Assembly (NCBI RefSeq): GCF_036711975.1
Contig: NC_091966.1
Span: 13,213,501-13,277,500 of the forward strand
Source: Onthophagus taurus
Lineage: Eukaryota; Arthropoda; Insecta; Coleoptera; Scarabaeidae
Direction of reading: 5' to 3'
Length of the DNA stretch: 64,000 nt
Position numbers and translations under genes: made by a program
Part shown: positions 33,249 to 47,400 of the stretch, piece after piece
Numbering within the stretch: position 1 is the stretch's first letter
Layout: every line of letters begins with the position of its first letter
The notes under the pieces: model-generated
What the model saw: only the letters and a program-made list of their open reading frames with translations
What the model was told of the DNA's origin: nothing
Database searches by the model: none

Positions 33249-33732
33249 ATCTTGTTAATCTGAAAATAAAACATTCAAAAATTATTTGTTTTTAAATTAA
33301 AATAAATAACAAAGAAAAATAACAAAAATATATCTTTGTACCGGAAATGTAAGATCTACTTTTTGATATTTTTGCATAGCAATAATAATTATTAATTTAA
33401 TTTAATTTTTTAAATGCTTTTAACGTAATTAATCATTCTTTACGTTTTGATGTAACGAAATTTAATGTTAGTAAACAAAATAAAGGCCAGAGTGGGAGGT
33501 TACATTTTATGCTGTGTTGTGTGATTGGAGTATCTTACGTTAGAATTATGTGAATAGTTGATTGCCGAGGCTGATTGATAGCTGTGCGATCGATAGTAGA
33601 GTGTAAAATAGGAACGTGTGGGAGTAAACCAAACAGTGTGGAATACTTGAAATTACAGTTTACACTTGTAAAGGTTTAAAAAATAAATATAAGGCACTAT
33701 GTGGTATTTGTCAAAATTATCTTATCTATACA

Positions 33733-34420
33733 GTGTGATTTATTAGCTCACCATCAAACTTTGACATATGATAGCTAATCCAATTACCAAAAAAAAATGT
33801 TAATGAACATATGTCCTATTTCAATTATTTATGAAATTATAACACTTTAAAGTTTTAATTTTTATATCATAATTAAAACAACAAATACAAATATTGTTCA
33901 AAATAGCCTCCTTCTGCTAGAATACATGCTTCACAACGACCAATTAAAGAGTTCTTCAGCCGAATTCAAATGTCTGGTTAATTTCTTATTTCAGTAGCAG
34001 CCATTTGTATTCTGTTTAATAACTGTTCTCGTGTGTTAATTTCTACTTGATACAGAATTTGTTTCATATGACCCCATAAGTAGAAATCCAATGGATTAAG
34101 GTCGGGGGATCTAGGTGACTACGCAAATGGACCATTATTACCAATCCACTTGTTTGGAAAATATTGGTTTAACCACGTGACAACTACTCTTCCGCGATGA
34201 GGTGGGGCACCATCGTGCTAGTACCACATATTTTGAATTAAATTAAGAGGTATATCTTCAAGTAAACCAAAAAGTGTATTGTCCAAAAAAATCTGTAATT
34301 TACAGCGTTCACACGTCCATCAAGTACATGTAAACCTAGTAAATTGTTGTTAAATATTCCACCCCAAACGTTGATGCTGAAACGGAATCCGTAAAACATA
34401 TATTCCATGGTAATCACGCT
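33733..34420 (-). pseudogene. Mariner-like transposase relic
   Basis: Minus-strand coding pieces: GLLEDIPLNLIQNMWY, HDGAPPHRGRVVVTWL, YFPNKWIGNNGPF, SPRSPDLNPLDFYLWGH. This is the C-terminal catalytic half of an insect Tc1/mariner-superfamily transposase, with in-frame stops. ACAGTGTGATTTATTAGCTC at 33730 may be one terminus. The other end is lost or displaced by the pogo-like relic beside it. Confidence 0.75.
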
Positions 34421-34639
34421 CGTCCGATTTCACTCATTGTGATTTCTTTCTATGAAGGCACCTGAACTGCATCGTGACATACCACACATTTTTCTAGATT
34501 GAAAAGAAGCCGTACTAGATGTGATGAGGAACTTTACCGTCTGCAGCACTGCCTCAGCTTGGAAGAACGACATTTATCGGATATTGTATTTCATATTCAT
34601 TTTTTCTTCTATTAAAAAACAATGTAATAGAGTCTTAAT

Positions 34640-35975
34640 ATTATCGTTCTGCCTATGACAAAACCAAAAGAAGAAAGAAGTTATAAAGCAACCAAAAACT
34701 TTAAGGAAGGCTATATTTAAAAAAAAAGCAATTAGAAGAACATATCATAAAATGCAGTAAGCTATTTTATGGTTTAACCATAGAAATGATGCAGAAAATA
34801 GCTTTCAAATTTGTCGAAATAAATAATTTGAAGCACAATTTTGACAAAACATCCCAAATGGCATGAAAAGGTTTGCAACAAAACACCACTTTGATGCTAA
34901 CCGTATTTATAGTGTTGATGAGACGGACATATCTAATGTCCAATGAAATTCAAGAATTTTTGCACCGAAAGTGTGGTGAAAAAGACACGATAACAACAGT
35001 CGTTTGCGCATTTAGTGCTTTACGAAAATATATTGCTCCGTTTTGTATTTTTAAGAGGAAGGGTATGAATGCCCAGTTATTGTGTGGAGGCAATGCTAAT
35101 ATGATAGCAGCTGTTCGCGATTTGGGTTGGATCAACGAGAACCTATTCGTAAATTGATTACACCACTTCATCTCCTATGCTAAGCCAACTGTTGCAGAGC
35201 CAATTCTACTTATTCTGAAAAATCATGAAAATCATGTTAGTCGTGCTTGCTATCTGCTTTGTCACCAAAATGGAATAATATAGTCCCTTCCACCGCACAC
35301 ATCGCATCGTATGCAATCACTACACTTAACACTTTTTGGACCTCGCAAGACTTCATACAACAAAGAGTGCGACTTGTACATGGCTTCAAATATATGCCGA
35401 AAAATTACACAGTATGAAGTGGTCGAACTTTTCACGAAAGCTTTCAATCGTATCAATAATATAGGGATAGCAGCAAATGGCTTTCGGGCAGCTGGTATTT
35501 TGCCAATAGATACAACCAAATTTGATGAACATTTCGTAACGACATCACTACCTGAAAATTCTATTAGAAATTTGCAAAGTGGCGTAACAGTGACGCCTGA
35601 CTGATCACTTGTTGGATAACTCAATCCCACTTGAAGATATTGTTAATGTTCCCAAACTATCACAACTGAAAAGTAAACAAACTCGCAGAAAAAAACACTC
35701 AGCTCAATAACCAGTAGTGTGCTATGAAAGATATTTTAGAAAAAAAACGACAGAAAGTAAAATAAGAAGCACATGAAAGGGAGTGAAAAAACTGTAAGTT
35801 CCACTAAAGGTAAGAAAGTTGTGAAGAATCTTGGATTTGCAGATGATAAGATTAAGACAAAGTTTCAAGGGAAAGATATAACACGCAAGAAAAAAAAGGC
35901 CAATGATAGAGATGCGAAGATATCTGTTTTTAAATTTTGTACCTATATCACATCAATTTTTGATTTATTTTAAAT
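34640..35975 (+). pseudogene. Pogo/Tigger-like DDE transposase relic
   Basis: Plus-strand pieces in order: EEHIIKCSKLFYGLTI and FVEINNLKHNFDK (CENP-B-like DNA-binding part), TITTVVCAFSA and IAPFCIF with NAQLLCGGNA, AEPILLILKNHENHVSRA, LPPHTSHRMQSL, then ITQYEVVELFTKAFNRI and NGFRAAGILPID. This is the DDE domain order of jerky/Tigger transposases, broken by frameshifts. A Lys-rich end (35773-35970) is the likely C-terminal tail. Confidence 0.8.
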
Positions 35976-36942
35976 CGTGGTATCTTAAACACTACTTTTA
36001 ATACAAGCTTCTATAATTAGTACACTATTTTTTCGACACCAAGACAATTTTTATTGGAAAGTGTAATTTTGTTCTTTAATTAGTATTTGTTTTTTTAAAG
36101 AAAATTTACGGAAACTATAAACTTAATGTAATAAATCAAGTAATGCAAGGACTACCATAACTCAAAGTGTCTTGTTAGCGGTTGAAAATTTTTATTAGTT
36201 AAGTAATGACGTTGAACTGGCCGTTAAACTGTTTTTGACACGCATTAACAAGTTAAAACTTCTAGTAATATATTTAATAATATACCAGAAGGTTATTGGC
36301 AAAGATTTTATTGATTTTTTTAAACAGATTTTAAACATTTCCTATTTTATTCTAAAACGTTGCTTTAATCTTGGTCAAATTAAACAATGAATAGATTTTA
36401 TTTTAAAAAGTTACAATATGATAAGGTTGATATTTTAAACAACATGGAAAAATTGTTTAAACTGTTCTTTATTACAACAGTTGTAAAAGTTTAAAAACGA
36501 TCATAAAGAAATTAATTAATTATTATGAATTAAACTTTAAAAAATTGAATAAAAGTACAAAACTTAAAATTAACGACATATAAATTCGAATATTTCCAAA
36601 CACAACACAAAAACACCACATTTTAACAATAATACCCAATTTAATTTAAAATTTCAACTTAACAAAGCAACTATGCAATAAAACTAGTAGTACCAATAAT
36701 AGTCAAAAAATTTCCTTAATTCTATTGCGACATCCGGACCTCGTCGTATTTATACATTGCCGGTTCTAACAATAGGCGAAACGTGCTCTTCGTCCTTCTT
36801 ACCTTAGAAAATTCTTAATGAAACTGAAGAAGTCCAATTAAAAGTTGTTTAAAAAAAAGTTTTAAAACAATAAGTTTTTTCTTCGTTCACATTTTCCACT
36901 AATAAGCGAGAAAAAACTAAAAAAACTACGGATTAAACTCAC
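35976..36942. other. No gene recognised
   Basis: AT-rich, probably intronic to the kinase if its first exon is the one near 37 kb. Confidence 0.4.
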
Positions 36943-37110
36943 AACAACGAGTCGGAGCTATATCGGGACGAAAACGAATTGGTTCATGTCGCGGTGCATC
37001 TGAAAGCCGGCTGAAAACCCAGGACTGTTTCAGCTTCGATGTTACAGGCGAACACACGACTGCCCGCTACGTCATCCGGTCAGAAATACTGACATTAGGA
37101 TTTATCTGGG
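36943..37110 (-). promoter_or_regulatory. Candidate 5' non-coding exon and promoter of the SBK kinase
   Basis: A GC-richer island in AT-rich sequence. On the minus strand it ends in CTCGTTGTT followed by the strong donor GTGAGT at 36942-36937, and the kinase ATG exon has an acceptor at 33260-33261 that needs such a partner. The 5' end is not defined. 37110-37900 shows nothing recognisable. Confidence 0.35.
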
Positions 37111-37897
37111 ACGATGGAACTTATGGATATTTTTGAACGATCACGTTCACTCTTATAAAACTAATCCAATTAAAACAATATACATTTTTTCTTTTTAAAA
37201 AAGTAAAAAATAAATGGTGAAAAATAGATTTTATTAGTAATTTCAAAGAATTTATATTCATTTAAGTTGAATGATGAAAAATGAGAACGATTAAAATAAA
37301 ACAAATACAGTTTAAGGGAGACGGAACTTGATTAAAAGTATTTATTTCTTTAGATTATGAAACATTTGGCTCGGACGAGTTCGTCGTGAACTTATTGTTG
37401 CGACAGGGTTGCGTAAAAGTCAAAAACTACTGACCTAAAAATATGCGGATGAGAATTTTTTGTTTAGTTTATTAAAAATAGGAACTAATGAATAAAATTC
37501 TTAATATGTTTAGGTCGAAGAATTGTGTACAGTTTATTCTACTAGATAATTATAAATGGAAAAGAATTAATACTTTGTATATAAAAAAAGTTTGTTGCAA
37601 TTTTTTGGGTTTTATGTGTCCATCGTTGCAATGAGTTACAGGTTCATAAGAGCTTCATCAAATTTAGAGTAGGAAATCTAACAAAACTTTTTTAGAATAT
37701 ATTCTCAACCTACATTATTGCAAGACTCATTGCCCTTTTAAGTTCAGCTTGCAATCATTTTCCAGCAACTCTGGTTTAGAAAAATTCGTGAAGATCGGCC
37801 ACATTATTGCGATATTTGAATAAAAATGAAATTAATAAGAAAGCTGATAAGATATGTAAAATTTTTTGATGCTGATTGAAGCAACTCTAAAAAGAGA

Positions 37898-39722
37898 ATA
37901 CTTTAATTAATAATTGGTGATATTTCCACAAGAATCCTTCAAGAAATTAATTTTATAGCGAATTTTGCAAGTTATCGATGAAAATTGCAACATCAAAAAT
38001 TTATCAAAGCTTCAAATATTGTTTTCTCAAAAACTAAAAGTTATTTTTCAAAACGGGTTGGTTCATTGGAAAGAAGACACTTTAATTAACACTTTGGGAG
38101 ATTTTCATACTCATATTCCAAGAACTGGATTTTATACGAATTTTTAAAACTTAATCGGCGAAAATTGCAAAATTAGAAAAAATTGTCGATAATTCAAAAA
38201 ATTATTTCTCAAAATCTAAAAGCGATTTTTCAAAACGGCTTGTTGCATTCAAAAGAGGACACTATAATTAATAATTGGTGATATTTCCACAAGAATCTTT
38301 TAAGAAATTAATTTTATAGCGAATTTTGCAAGTTATCGATGAAAATTGCAACATCAAAAATTTATCAAAGCTTCAAATATTGTTTTCTCAAAAACTAAAA
38401 GTTATTTTTCAAAACGGGTTGGTTCATTGGAAAGAAGACACTTTAATTAACACTTTGGGAGATTTTCATACTCATATTCCAAGAACTGGATTTTATACGA
38501 ATTTTTAAAACTTAATCGGCGAAAATTGCAAAATTACAAAAAATTGTCGATAATTCAAAAAATTATTTCTCAAAATCTAAAAGCGATTTTTCAAAACGGC
38601 TTGTTGCATTAAAAAGAGGACACTATAATTAATAATTGGTGATATTTCCACAAGGATCTTTTAAGAAATTAATTTTATAGCGAATTTTGCAAGTTATCGA
38701 TGAAAATTGCAACATCAAAAATTTATCAAAGCTTCAAATATTGTTTTCTCAAAAACTAAAAGTTATTTTTCAAAACGGGTGGGTTCATTGGAAAGAAGAC
38801 ACTTTAATTAACACTTTGGGAGATTTTCATACTCATATTCCAAGAACTGGATTTTATACGAATTTTTAAAACTTAATCGGCGAAAATTGCAAAATTCGAA
38901 AAAATTGTCGATAATTTAAAAAAATTATTTCTCAAAAACTAAAAGAGATTTTTCAAAACGGCTTGTTGTATTAAAAAGAAGATACTTTAATTAATAATTG
39001 GTGATATTTCCACAAGGATCCTTCAAGAAATGAATTTTATAGCGAATTTTGCAAGTTATCGATGAAAATTGCAACATCGAAAATTTTATCAAAGCTTCAA
39101 ATATTGTTTTCTCAAAAACTAAAAGTTATTTTTCAAAACCGGTTGGTTCATTGGAAAGAGGACACTTTTATTAACACTTTGGAAACTTTTCATACTTATA
39201 TGCCAGGAACTGGATTTTATACGAATTTTTAAAAGTTAATCGGCGAAAATTGCAAAATTCGAAAAACTTATCGATAATTTCAAAAAATTATTTCTCAAAA
39301 ACTAAAAGCGATTTTTCAAAACGGCTTGTTGTATTAAAAAGAAGATACTTTAATTAATAATTGGTGGTATTTCCACAAGGATCCTTCAAGAAATTAATTT
39401 TATAGCGAATTTTGCAAGTTATCGATGATAATTGCAACATCGAAAATTTTATCAAAGCTTCAAATATTGTTTTCTCAAAAACTAAAAGTTATTTTTCAAA
39501 ACGGGTTGGTTCATTGGAAAGAAGACAATTTTATTAACACTTTGGGAGATTTTCATACTCATATTCCAGGAACTAGATTTTATAAGAATTTTTAAAACTT
39601 AATTGGCGAAAATTGCAAAATTCGAAAAAATTGTCGATCATTTCAAAAATTTATTTCTCAAGAACTGAAAGTGATTTTTCAAAACGGCTTTTTGCATTAA
39701 AAAGAGGATACTTTAACTAATA
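37898..39722 (+). repeat. Satellite array: five 361-bp dimers of an approximately 180-bp monomer
   Basis: Five tandem units start near 37903, 38262, 38623, 38985 and 39348, with period 361 (363 in the last). Each unit has two related halves. Half A has TAATTGGTGATATTTCCAC and ends CGGGTTGGTTCATTGGAAAG. Half B has CACTTTGGGAGATTTTCATA and ends CGGCTTGTTGCATT. The first three units are nearly identical and the last two diverge. 60-codon open frames recur once per unit because of the repeat and are not genes. Confidence 0.95.
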
Positions 39723-40096
39723 CTAGAAAGTGATAACAGCGACAGTTCTGTTAGTAATGAATGTGATGATGAATTACAAGCGAAAAGAAGAAAACTAGAT
39801 GAAACTTCAACAAGAGATTTTATATATCGTATTGGGATTGTAACAATGAGGTTGCTAATGACAAACCTGATATAAATAAAGTTGTATTAAATGGAAAAAG
39901 TCCTATTGGGGTTGAATTTGATTATTATCTGCAGTGTTCAACACCTAAAAGAGATACTAATTCCAGTGAATGGTGGAGTACTAAGTAATAGGCTTTTAAT
40001 ATCCGGCCAAAGCCGGATATTTGGTAACTATCCGGTATCGGGCCGGATTTAAAAAATGGCCGGATAGTTGCCGTTTATCCGTTCGTTCCACCACTA
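39722..40096 (+). pseudogene. hAT transposase C-terminus and 3' end
   Basis: Codes LQAKRRKLDETS, then after a frameshift VEFDYYLQCSTP and SSEWWSTK, the dimerisation-region ending of ZBED-type hAT transposases. It is followed by CCGGCC-rich sequence and a terminus TAGTGGTGGAACGAACGG (inward from 40096), one base from the usual CAGTGG start. It abuts the satellite array on its left. Confidence 0.7.
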
Positions 40097-41431
40097 CTTT
40101 GTACTATCTTTATCTAAAAGATGAAGCTTTGAACAAAGTTCATGTGATGGTACTGTATCTGATAAAAATACAGGAAACTTGGCAGTCCATATTTTTTCTA
40201 CAGAACCTGTGTTTTTCTTGATTGCAATCCATAATAATTTTGCAATTGTATCTGCCATCTGGTAGCTTTTTGGATTTTTTCATAAGGTTTGAATATGACA
40301 AACACACTCAACCTTTTTACGTCTATTTTTTCACCAAAAGGCTTGTCATCATATTCGTTTTAGTAGACCTTTGGATTGACCTTGTACTGAAAATAAGTGT
40401 CTTCAAATCATTTGTTCCAGAAAAAACAACCTTTTCCATAATAAGCCCTAGTTCCATCGGATTTTCTTTCACAAGGATAGTACTTGTACAAAACACCAAC
40501 ATAGACAATTTTGCCTGGCATTAAAGAGGACACTAGAAGAATTTCTTTTAGTGACATATGGCCAAGCTTTTTGCAGAAGCCATAAATTGCGATGGCAGAG
40601 TCCTTTGGGTTAGACTGTTTAGAGTTTTATTCTAAGTTTACTCGAGTTCCTCTTCCATCGCCTCAAGAAACTTTATGATATAGGTCTACAACACCTTAAA
40701 CGTTTTTAACTTCAAGCTTCCCTTTACCTATAAATCGCATACTGTAAACTAATCTACTATACATCTTCATTTGGCTTCTACAATCCTATGTGAATTTTGG
40801 CCTCCCTTACTATCTCGCCTCATCTTTCTCTGGCCACAGAAACCTTCCATAAACGCCGTTCCATGCAGTCCCTGCGTGCCACTGCCCTTCCATCGTATTT
40901 TTTGTAGCACCACTCATCTCTTGCTGTGGGATGTCGTGCGTACGCATTCCCTACCCCATTTGAAACCCAACATCTAATATTAAGGTCATCAAATATACAC
41001 TGAACATAACAATATCATATAAGTGATTTTTTTACAGCCGTTTAATTAAGAGGAATATTATTGTAATTAAAAAGTTATTACCGTCAAATATAAAAACAAT
41101 ATGTAATAAAATTAAACTTAATTTTATTTTATTTTATATATCTTACATAATTAAAAATATGCATTAATAATAATTTATATCATACAGACAGTCTAACATA
41201 AACTTACATTACATTAGATATTTAAGACTAATAAGAAATTGGAAAAAAGAATTTAGTGCAGTGGTCAATTAATGTTAATGTTATTGAAAAAGAAAAGAAA
41301 AGAAGAGATTATGCAAATTAGTGCTGCAATAAATAAAATTTGTACAAATACTCTATTTATTCATCATCACAGTCTTTTGAAGGGTTTTTTCTTCAGTCCT
41401 TGTTTTAAGTAAACACATCCAAATAAGTATT
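40097..41431. other. Degenerate possible coding relic, otherwise nothing recognised
   Basis: About 40110-40640 reads on the minus strand as broken coding sequence (VGVLYKYYPCERKSDGTRAY and KATRWQIQLQNYYG among frameshifts), perhaps a transposon, family unknown. 40750-40980 is a GC-richer patch with no family features. 40980-41430 is AT-rich 3' flank of the transporter gene. Confidence 0.3.
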
Positions 41432-44400
41432 TCACGTTGTTGGTATATCACTTTGATCAAATTGTTTAATTTCGTTAATACTTTTCTTTTCGTGCTCCTT
41501 TATCTGTTTTAACACGTCTTTTTTATTAACCTCTGCTCGAAGTTGTTCTTGCCTTGTAAAAAACTCACTAGGGTGTTTCTTATCATCCCTTTTCTCAAAG
41601 TTATCCTTTTCCAATCGTCTTTCTTTCAGGTTTAGTTCGTCAATTTTTAGTTTTTCTTGTGGTAATTTAATTTCTTTTTTTGTACTAGTTTCAATATCTA
41701 ATTCTGAATCATCCTTTGGTACATTTTCTTTCAATTCATCATAATTGAGATTATCTGTTTTAAGTTTTAAAAAATTTTCTTTTGGAATTGCTGGATTTGA
41801 TTCAAGTGGTTTTGGAGTTTTATTACAATTTTTGGATACTTCATCAATTTCTTGTTCATTTGAAAAATCGTTTTCTTCCAAACTGTCCACCTGGCGTTTG
41901 TTTCGTGAAGAATTAATCGATAAAATATCTCTCCTAACCGATTCTAAAACCAATTTTGGGTCTTCTTCTTTCTCAGAGTTATTTTCTAATTTTTCTTTGG
42001 ATGTTGTTTGTTCTATTTTGATATCTTTTTTCATATCTTGTTCAATAGAATTATTTTTTTCATTCACTGGAGTTTCTAAAACTATTTTATTCTTGATTGA
42101 GGCTGTATCCACTTTTAATGTAGTAATTGTTTCTTTCTCTTGTAATTTTGTTTGATTTAAATTAGTTTTGTTAATATCTGGATTATACATAGATAAATTC
42201 GATTTAGCAATTGGTATAGGAACAAAATTTTCAGGTACTCCCAAATTATTACTCCTACTTTCATTGCTATTCATTGCATATACACTTTTTTTAGGCTGTT
42301 TCACACTTTGTGGCTTTATTTCAATATCAACTTCTTTATTTATTTCTTCATTTTTATTTTTTTTAGGTTCCACCAATTCTTTTAAAATATTTTTTTCAGT
42401 TGTTTTATCTAAATCTGATGCCATATGACCCATTACGCTTTGAGCAAATTGTTTAATTTCTTTGATACTTTTCTTTTTCTGTTCTTCTATCTCCTTAATC
42501 ATATCTTTTTCAGCTTTAGATTGGCTAATTTCTGCCCAAAGTTGCTGTTGTTGTGCAAATAATTCAAGCTGTTGCTTGTGCAATTGATCCAACTTAACTT
42601 CTTGCTCTGCAAGCTTTTTGTCTTCTCTCTTCTCAACCTTCACATCTTCTAATTGTTTTCCTTCAGGTTTTTGTTCATTAATTTTCGCCTCTTCTTGTTG
42701 TGATTTTATTTCTTTTTCTTCTTTTTTAATAGCTTCAATATCCAATTCTGAATTATCCTTAGGTGGATTCTCTTTTAATTTGTTATCAAGGTTGGGAACA
42801 TTATCTGGTTTTGGGATATCCAAAATAATTTCTTTTGAAATTATTTCTTTTGTTTTATCTGGTTTATTTTGAATTTTCGGTTCTTCAACAACTTCTTTTG
42901 GTATTTGTATATTTGGTTCCTTTTGTGGTTCAGCTTCTGGTTCAACCGGTTGAGGAGGCTCATGACGTACTTCATGAATAACTTCGTTTGATATTTCTGG
43001 TTGTACAATGAGATCATCCTTTTTACTGTTAACATTCGGAAGATCAACAATATTAACTGAAACAAAAAAACATGTTTTGATTGACATTTAATATAAATTA
43101 GTTGAAAAAGCATACTTGTAGTTGGTATATCCACAATTGCTACGTTATCCAGATCTTTAATGGGATCAACAACTTCGATTTTATCAACAATTATTTTATT
43201 AGGAGCTTCAACTTCAACGCTTAAATTCGCATAAGTGCCTAAAACCATGACTAATACTCCAATAAATATCATCACCTAAAAAAAATAAACGTGATTTTTG
43301 CCTATTAAATATAAAATAAGCCAACCTGAGCTAAAATTCGTTCATTAGTATTCTTCTTTGATAAACAAATAAAAGAAGTCGCTGGGAACAGAACACAAAT
43401 TAAAATTCCTATTGTGGATCCAATTAATCCGAGTACCAGCTCAATGTTTGGAATTAATATTCCAATTAACAATGAAATTGAAATAATTGCGACTGTTAAA
43501 AAACGAAAATTCGAATCAGGAATATAAGATCTTCCATACTCTAATGATTTGTACGCCTAAAAATCAATACATTAAAAAAAAATAGTTTAGAAAATAATTT
43601 TTATTTTACCTGAGCGTATGTCATTGAAAATAAACTTGCTCTACAAGGAAATATTATCAATGGAAAGCTGACAGCAACAGATAATACGAAACCAATCTTT
43701 ATTATCTCTGTTATTACTGATGATTTAAAACTTAAGAGTATATTTCCGGTAAAAGGTTGATCACAAACGGCTATATAGCCAAAGGTGCCGACAAATATGT
43801 AAACACAGGTACAAATATTTACTGCCATACGTATCATATTGTTCATTCGATCCAAATTTGCATTAGGAATTGCTTGGTATATTTCAAATAGTTGCCTAAA
43901 ACGGAACAGAATATAATTTAAACGTAAATTTGTTGAAATACACGCATTTTTGTTATATTTTTTTCTAGAATGTTTGCTTTATATCTCTATTAATACCAGC
44001 AATAAGGAAATAGAATTAACATACAACAAAAAAACTGAAAACCAATATAACAAAAAATGATTGAACTGAATTGAATCTTAGCACAAAGATTCTGTTTCAA
44101 TGAGTCATCCAACAGCGATTTTTTTCACATCACTATCAGAACTTTATGGAGAGGCAATCAATAACATTGAGGTTCGCGAGAATTACGAACCAGATTACGA
44201 CCAACCAAGGATCAAAGGAAATACCTGATATTAAGAGAAGATAGAAGCAGCCTTGAGGAAAACAAAAATAACAAATCACTAGATGAGGCTAACGCTTACT
44301 TGATTACTCTATATTAAGAGATCATTTTAACCTCTGCCTCTACAATAACACGATTTCCAATAAATGGCATAATTCTATCGTGATCCTACTCCATAAGATG

Positions 44401-47400
44401 GGTGACATAGCTGAAGTAGAGATTTATAGGCCAATAAAGTCATCTTTATACATTCTTCACACAAATATAACCATTCGATTAGAAAATAAGTATGATTTAT
44501 ATCAGCCAGTAGAACAGGCGGATTTTCGTCCAGGATTTGGAACAAATGTCCACCTCCAAAGTATTAAAGCACTCATCGAGAAGACAATAGAATATAACAG
44601 ACCGTTGGTTTTGGCGTTCCTCGGTTTTCACAAGGCTTTCGATACAATTGAGTTGATGGCACTTCAAGAATGCAGAGTCGATTATCGATACACCAAACTT
44701 ATTATAACATCTTCAAAACTGCTACAGTGATGGTAAACGTACGAAGTGAAGAGAGCTAGGAAGAAGAAAGTCAACGTTGTGGAAAAACTCAAATGAAACT
44801 GAAGACTAAGAATCATAGTGTTACTCCTAGATATTTGCAGAATGCTAAAACTGAGAATGATTTGCAGATATGAAATGAACTTTAAACCAGTACTGTTAGG
44901 GAGTGAAACATGGATTTGTAGCGTGTTTCTTGAAATATTGTCATATTATTGAGCCGTAGTATTTCTTTGGCCAAAAAGAATCTTGTGTTGGCCCTCCAGA
45001 ATAAACGCATCCTCGGACATTTCAGACGGACTTAGAAAAATGAGTTGATACAAAGTATCTATACGTTATTATTGTTGTGAAAAATGGAGCAGCAAATATA
45101 TCTCAAAGGTATTCGGCATTGATGTTAACAATTACTCTAAAAATAGAATAAAAATGAACCTGTTGACACCTTATAATATTTTTTTGACATTTTTCCCTTT
45201 GTAAATATTTTTTAATACATTTTGACCAATTCTAACACATGTTGATGCTTTTGAATATTTTTGATCAGCGGGACAATTTTTAACGGTGTTCTATTTATTC
45301 TTTTGCAACACTTTTTCATTCAGTTCCTTTTCATTTTTTGCGTATATCAATATGTCGTCCTGAAACGTTACTACACCTTTACAGTCTTCAAATATTTGAG
45401 ATATAATTCTATAAAATATTACACCTGCACAATTGATTGCAAAAGACATTCTCAGGAATCTATATCCGAACGGTATCTGAAATGTGCAAATTTTTGAGCT
45501 TTCTTCATATTGATTCTAGTGGAATCATACAATATCCCGTTTTTGCGTCCAATTTTGTAAAACGTGTTGCTTCCGTTAATTTAGCTGATATTTCTTCAAA
45601 CCTCGAAAATGGATAATGTGATCTTTTAATAGCTTTGTTCAAATCCTGTGGGACAAGGCAAATTCTAATTTCATATTAGCATCTCTTTTTCCATTTTATC
45701 TGCTTTCTCTATTTGTTTTGCTTGTTTGTTTGTCGTTTCTCGGGTCCTAAATATTTCTAAATTTTTCCATATCTAAATCTGTTACTTGCAGTAACGACTC
45801 TTTTAAGTCTTTGTTTATAATTCCGCTTATAAAAACGTCTTTTACCAATTGAATTGTTAATTGCAGAAAGGATATATGCCAATAAAACTTAGTTTTGAGA
45901 AAAACGAACAAAAAATGTCTTTTTTAAATTTGGGCATTATTATTTTTAAATTGCAAAGTTTCTTTTGGCTAGCAAAAATATCAACTATTATCAGTTGTTT
46001 TTGCCATAGATCATAAAAATCAATTTGTGTAATTAATTTTTAGTAAGATTTAATTATCAAAATCTTATACCCTTCCTGCAGTTAACTCCAAAGTTAATAA
46101 AAAAGACGGATATTTTTCAAGAAAAACTTTATTCAACTAAATACATGAACAAAAACTAAACTTAATAAATACCAACTCAAATACATTTCCTTATTCTATA
46201 GTAGGCCAATAAAAAATTTCATTCCAAAACATGGCTGTTTCTGGAGAATCTTCGACATACATAGCAAACTTCTTAATATGGTCCATTTTATCAGGTTTTA
46301 TAGCAACTTTTCCGGAAGGATTGCTCAGTTGCATTGGGCCAGTTATATTGTTAGAGAATTTCAAACAAAAAGTGCTAAATATGATACCATTACAGAACTC
46401 CTTGGCAACCACGACACCTTTTCCATTATCCTTCCTATTCCGAATGGTACTGTTTTCCTTTCCTATACCTCTTCTAGAAGTTTCGACAGAAACACCAGTC
46501 TTTAAAATTTATAATATCCTGTCCATCTATTACATGAATCATGACTTTCTGTTTTGAAGTAGAGTTCGCTATTATCTCTACGTACTGTTTTACAGTATAA
46601 ACACGTTCCTACTTTCTTTAATTTTCGCTTAATGTGGGAAAAATCTCTATCACAAGGTAGAAATGAGTGTCCTCTAATAGGAAAGTATTGTTCTATTTAG
46701 TCGAATCTACCTGTATCTGTCAAATAAAGATACATTCGAATAAGAGTGTTATTTTTGTTCTGTCCAGGATAGTTGTCACTAAACAAGTGTAACTCTTTGA
46801 CATTATCAGGTGTATAATTTTCAATATTTTGATACAGAAAAGAACAAACTTCATTGGGCACCCAACTTCACTTGTCATCATGTTATGAATACAGAACAAA
46901 CTGACGGTTAATTGTCTTACATAAAAGAGATCCTGTACAGGAGTTTTTGGTAGTTGCAAATTTTGCATGAAGTCGAAAGCTAATGCTACAACATTATTAT
47001 TTTCTTTTGATAATGTTGTTGATTTTGATATGTAAAGTCGTATAAAACTTTTTGCTCATTTAACATTTTCGCTTAGACTTTTACTCTTTATTTTTATTGA
47101 AAGGTTTTCAAGTTGTGCAACATGTATCTACTTGCTGCCTACCAAATTTAAGATCAAAATCTTCTTTAAATAGTTTATTATAATACTAGTATTTCATTTT
47201 AGTATTTGGAGTTTTCACCGTTAATTCTGAATTGAGGTAGTGATATTCCTTTGATGAGTAATGGGACGTTTTTACAATAAATGAAGAAATATGTTCGTGA
47301 ATTCGTGTTTTATCTATAGCACTAATCGCATTAGCACTAGTCTGTTTCCCTCTTTTATCTTTAGGTGTCATGCCATTTTGTAATCTTTTATTACTTATTG

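Noticed and set aside
37965-38869. Three nearly identical 60-codon open frames
   Set aside because: They repeat with the 361-bp satellite period and simply reflect its sequence.
41745-42872. Plus-strand frames of 84-136 codons opposite the transporter tail
   Set aside because: Antisense shadows of the Lys/Glu-rich coding exon (they read as Phe/Ser/Leu-rich).
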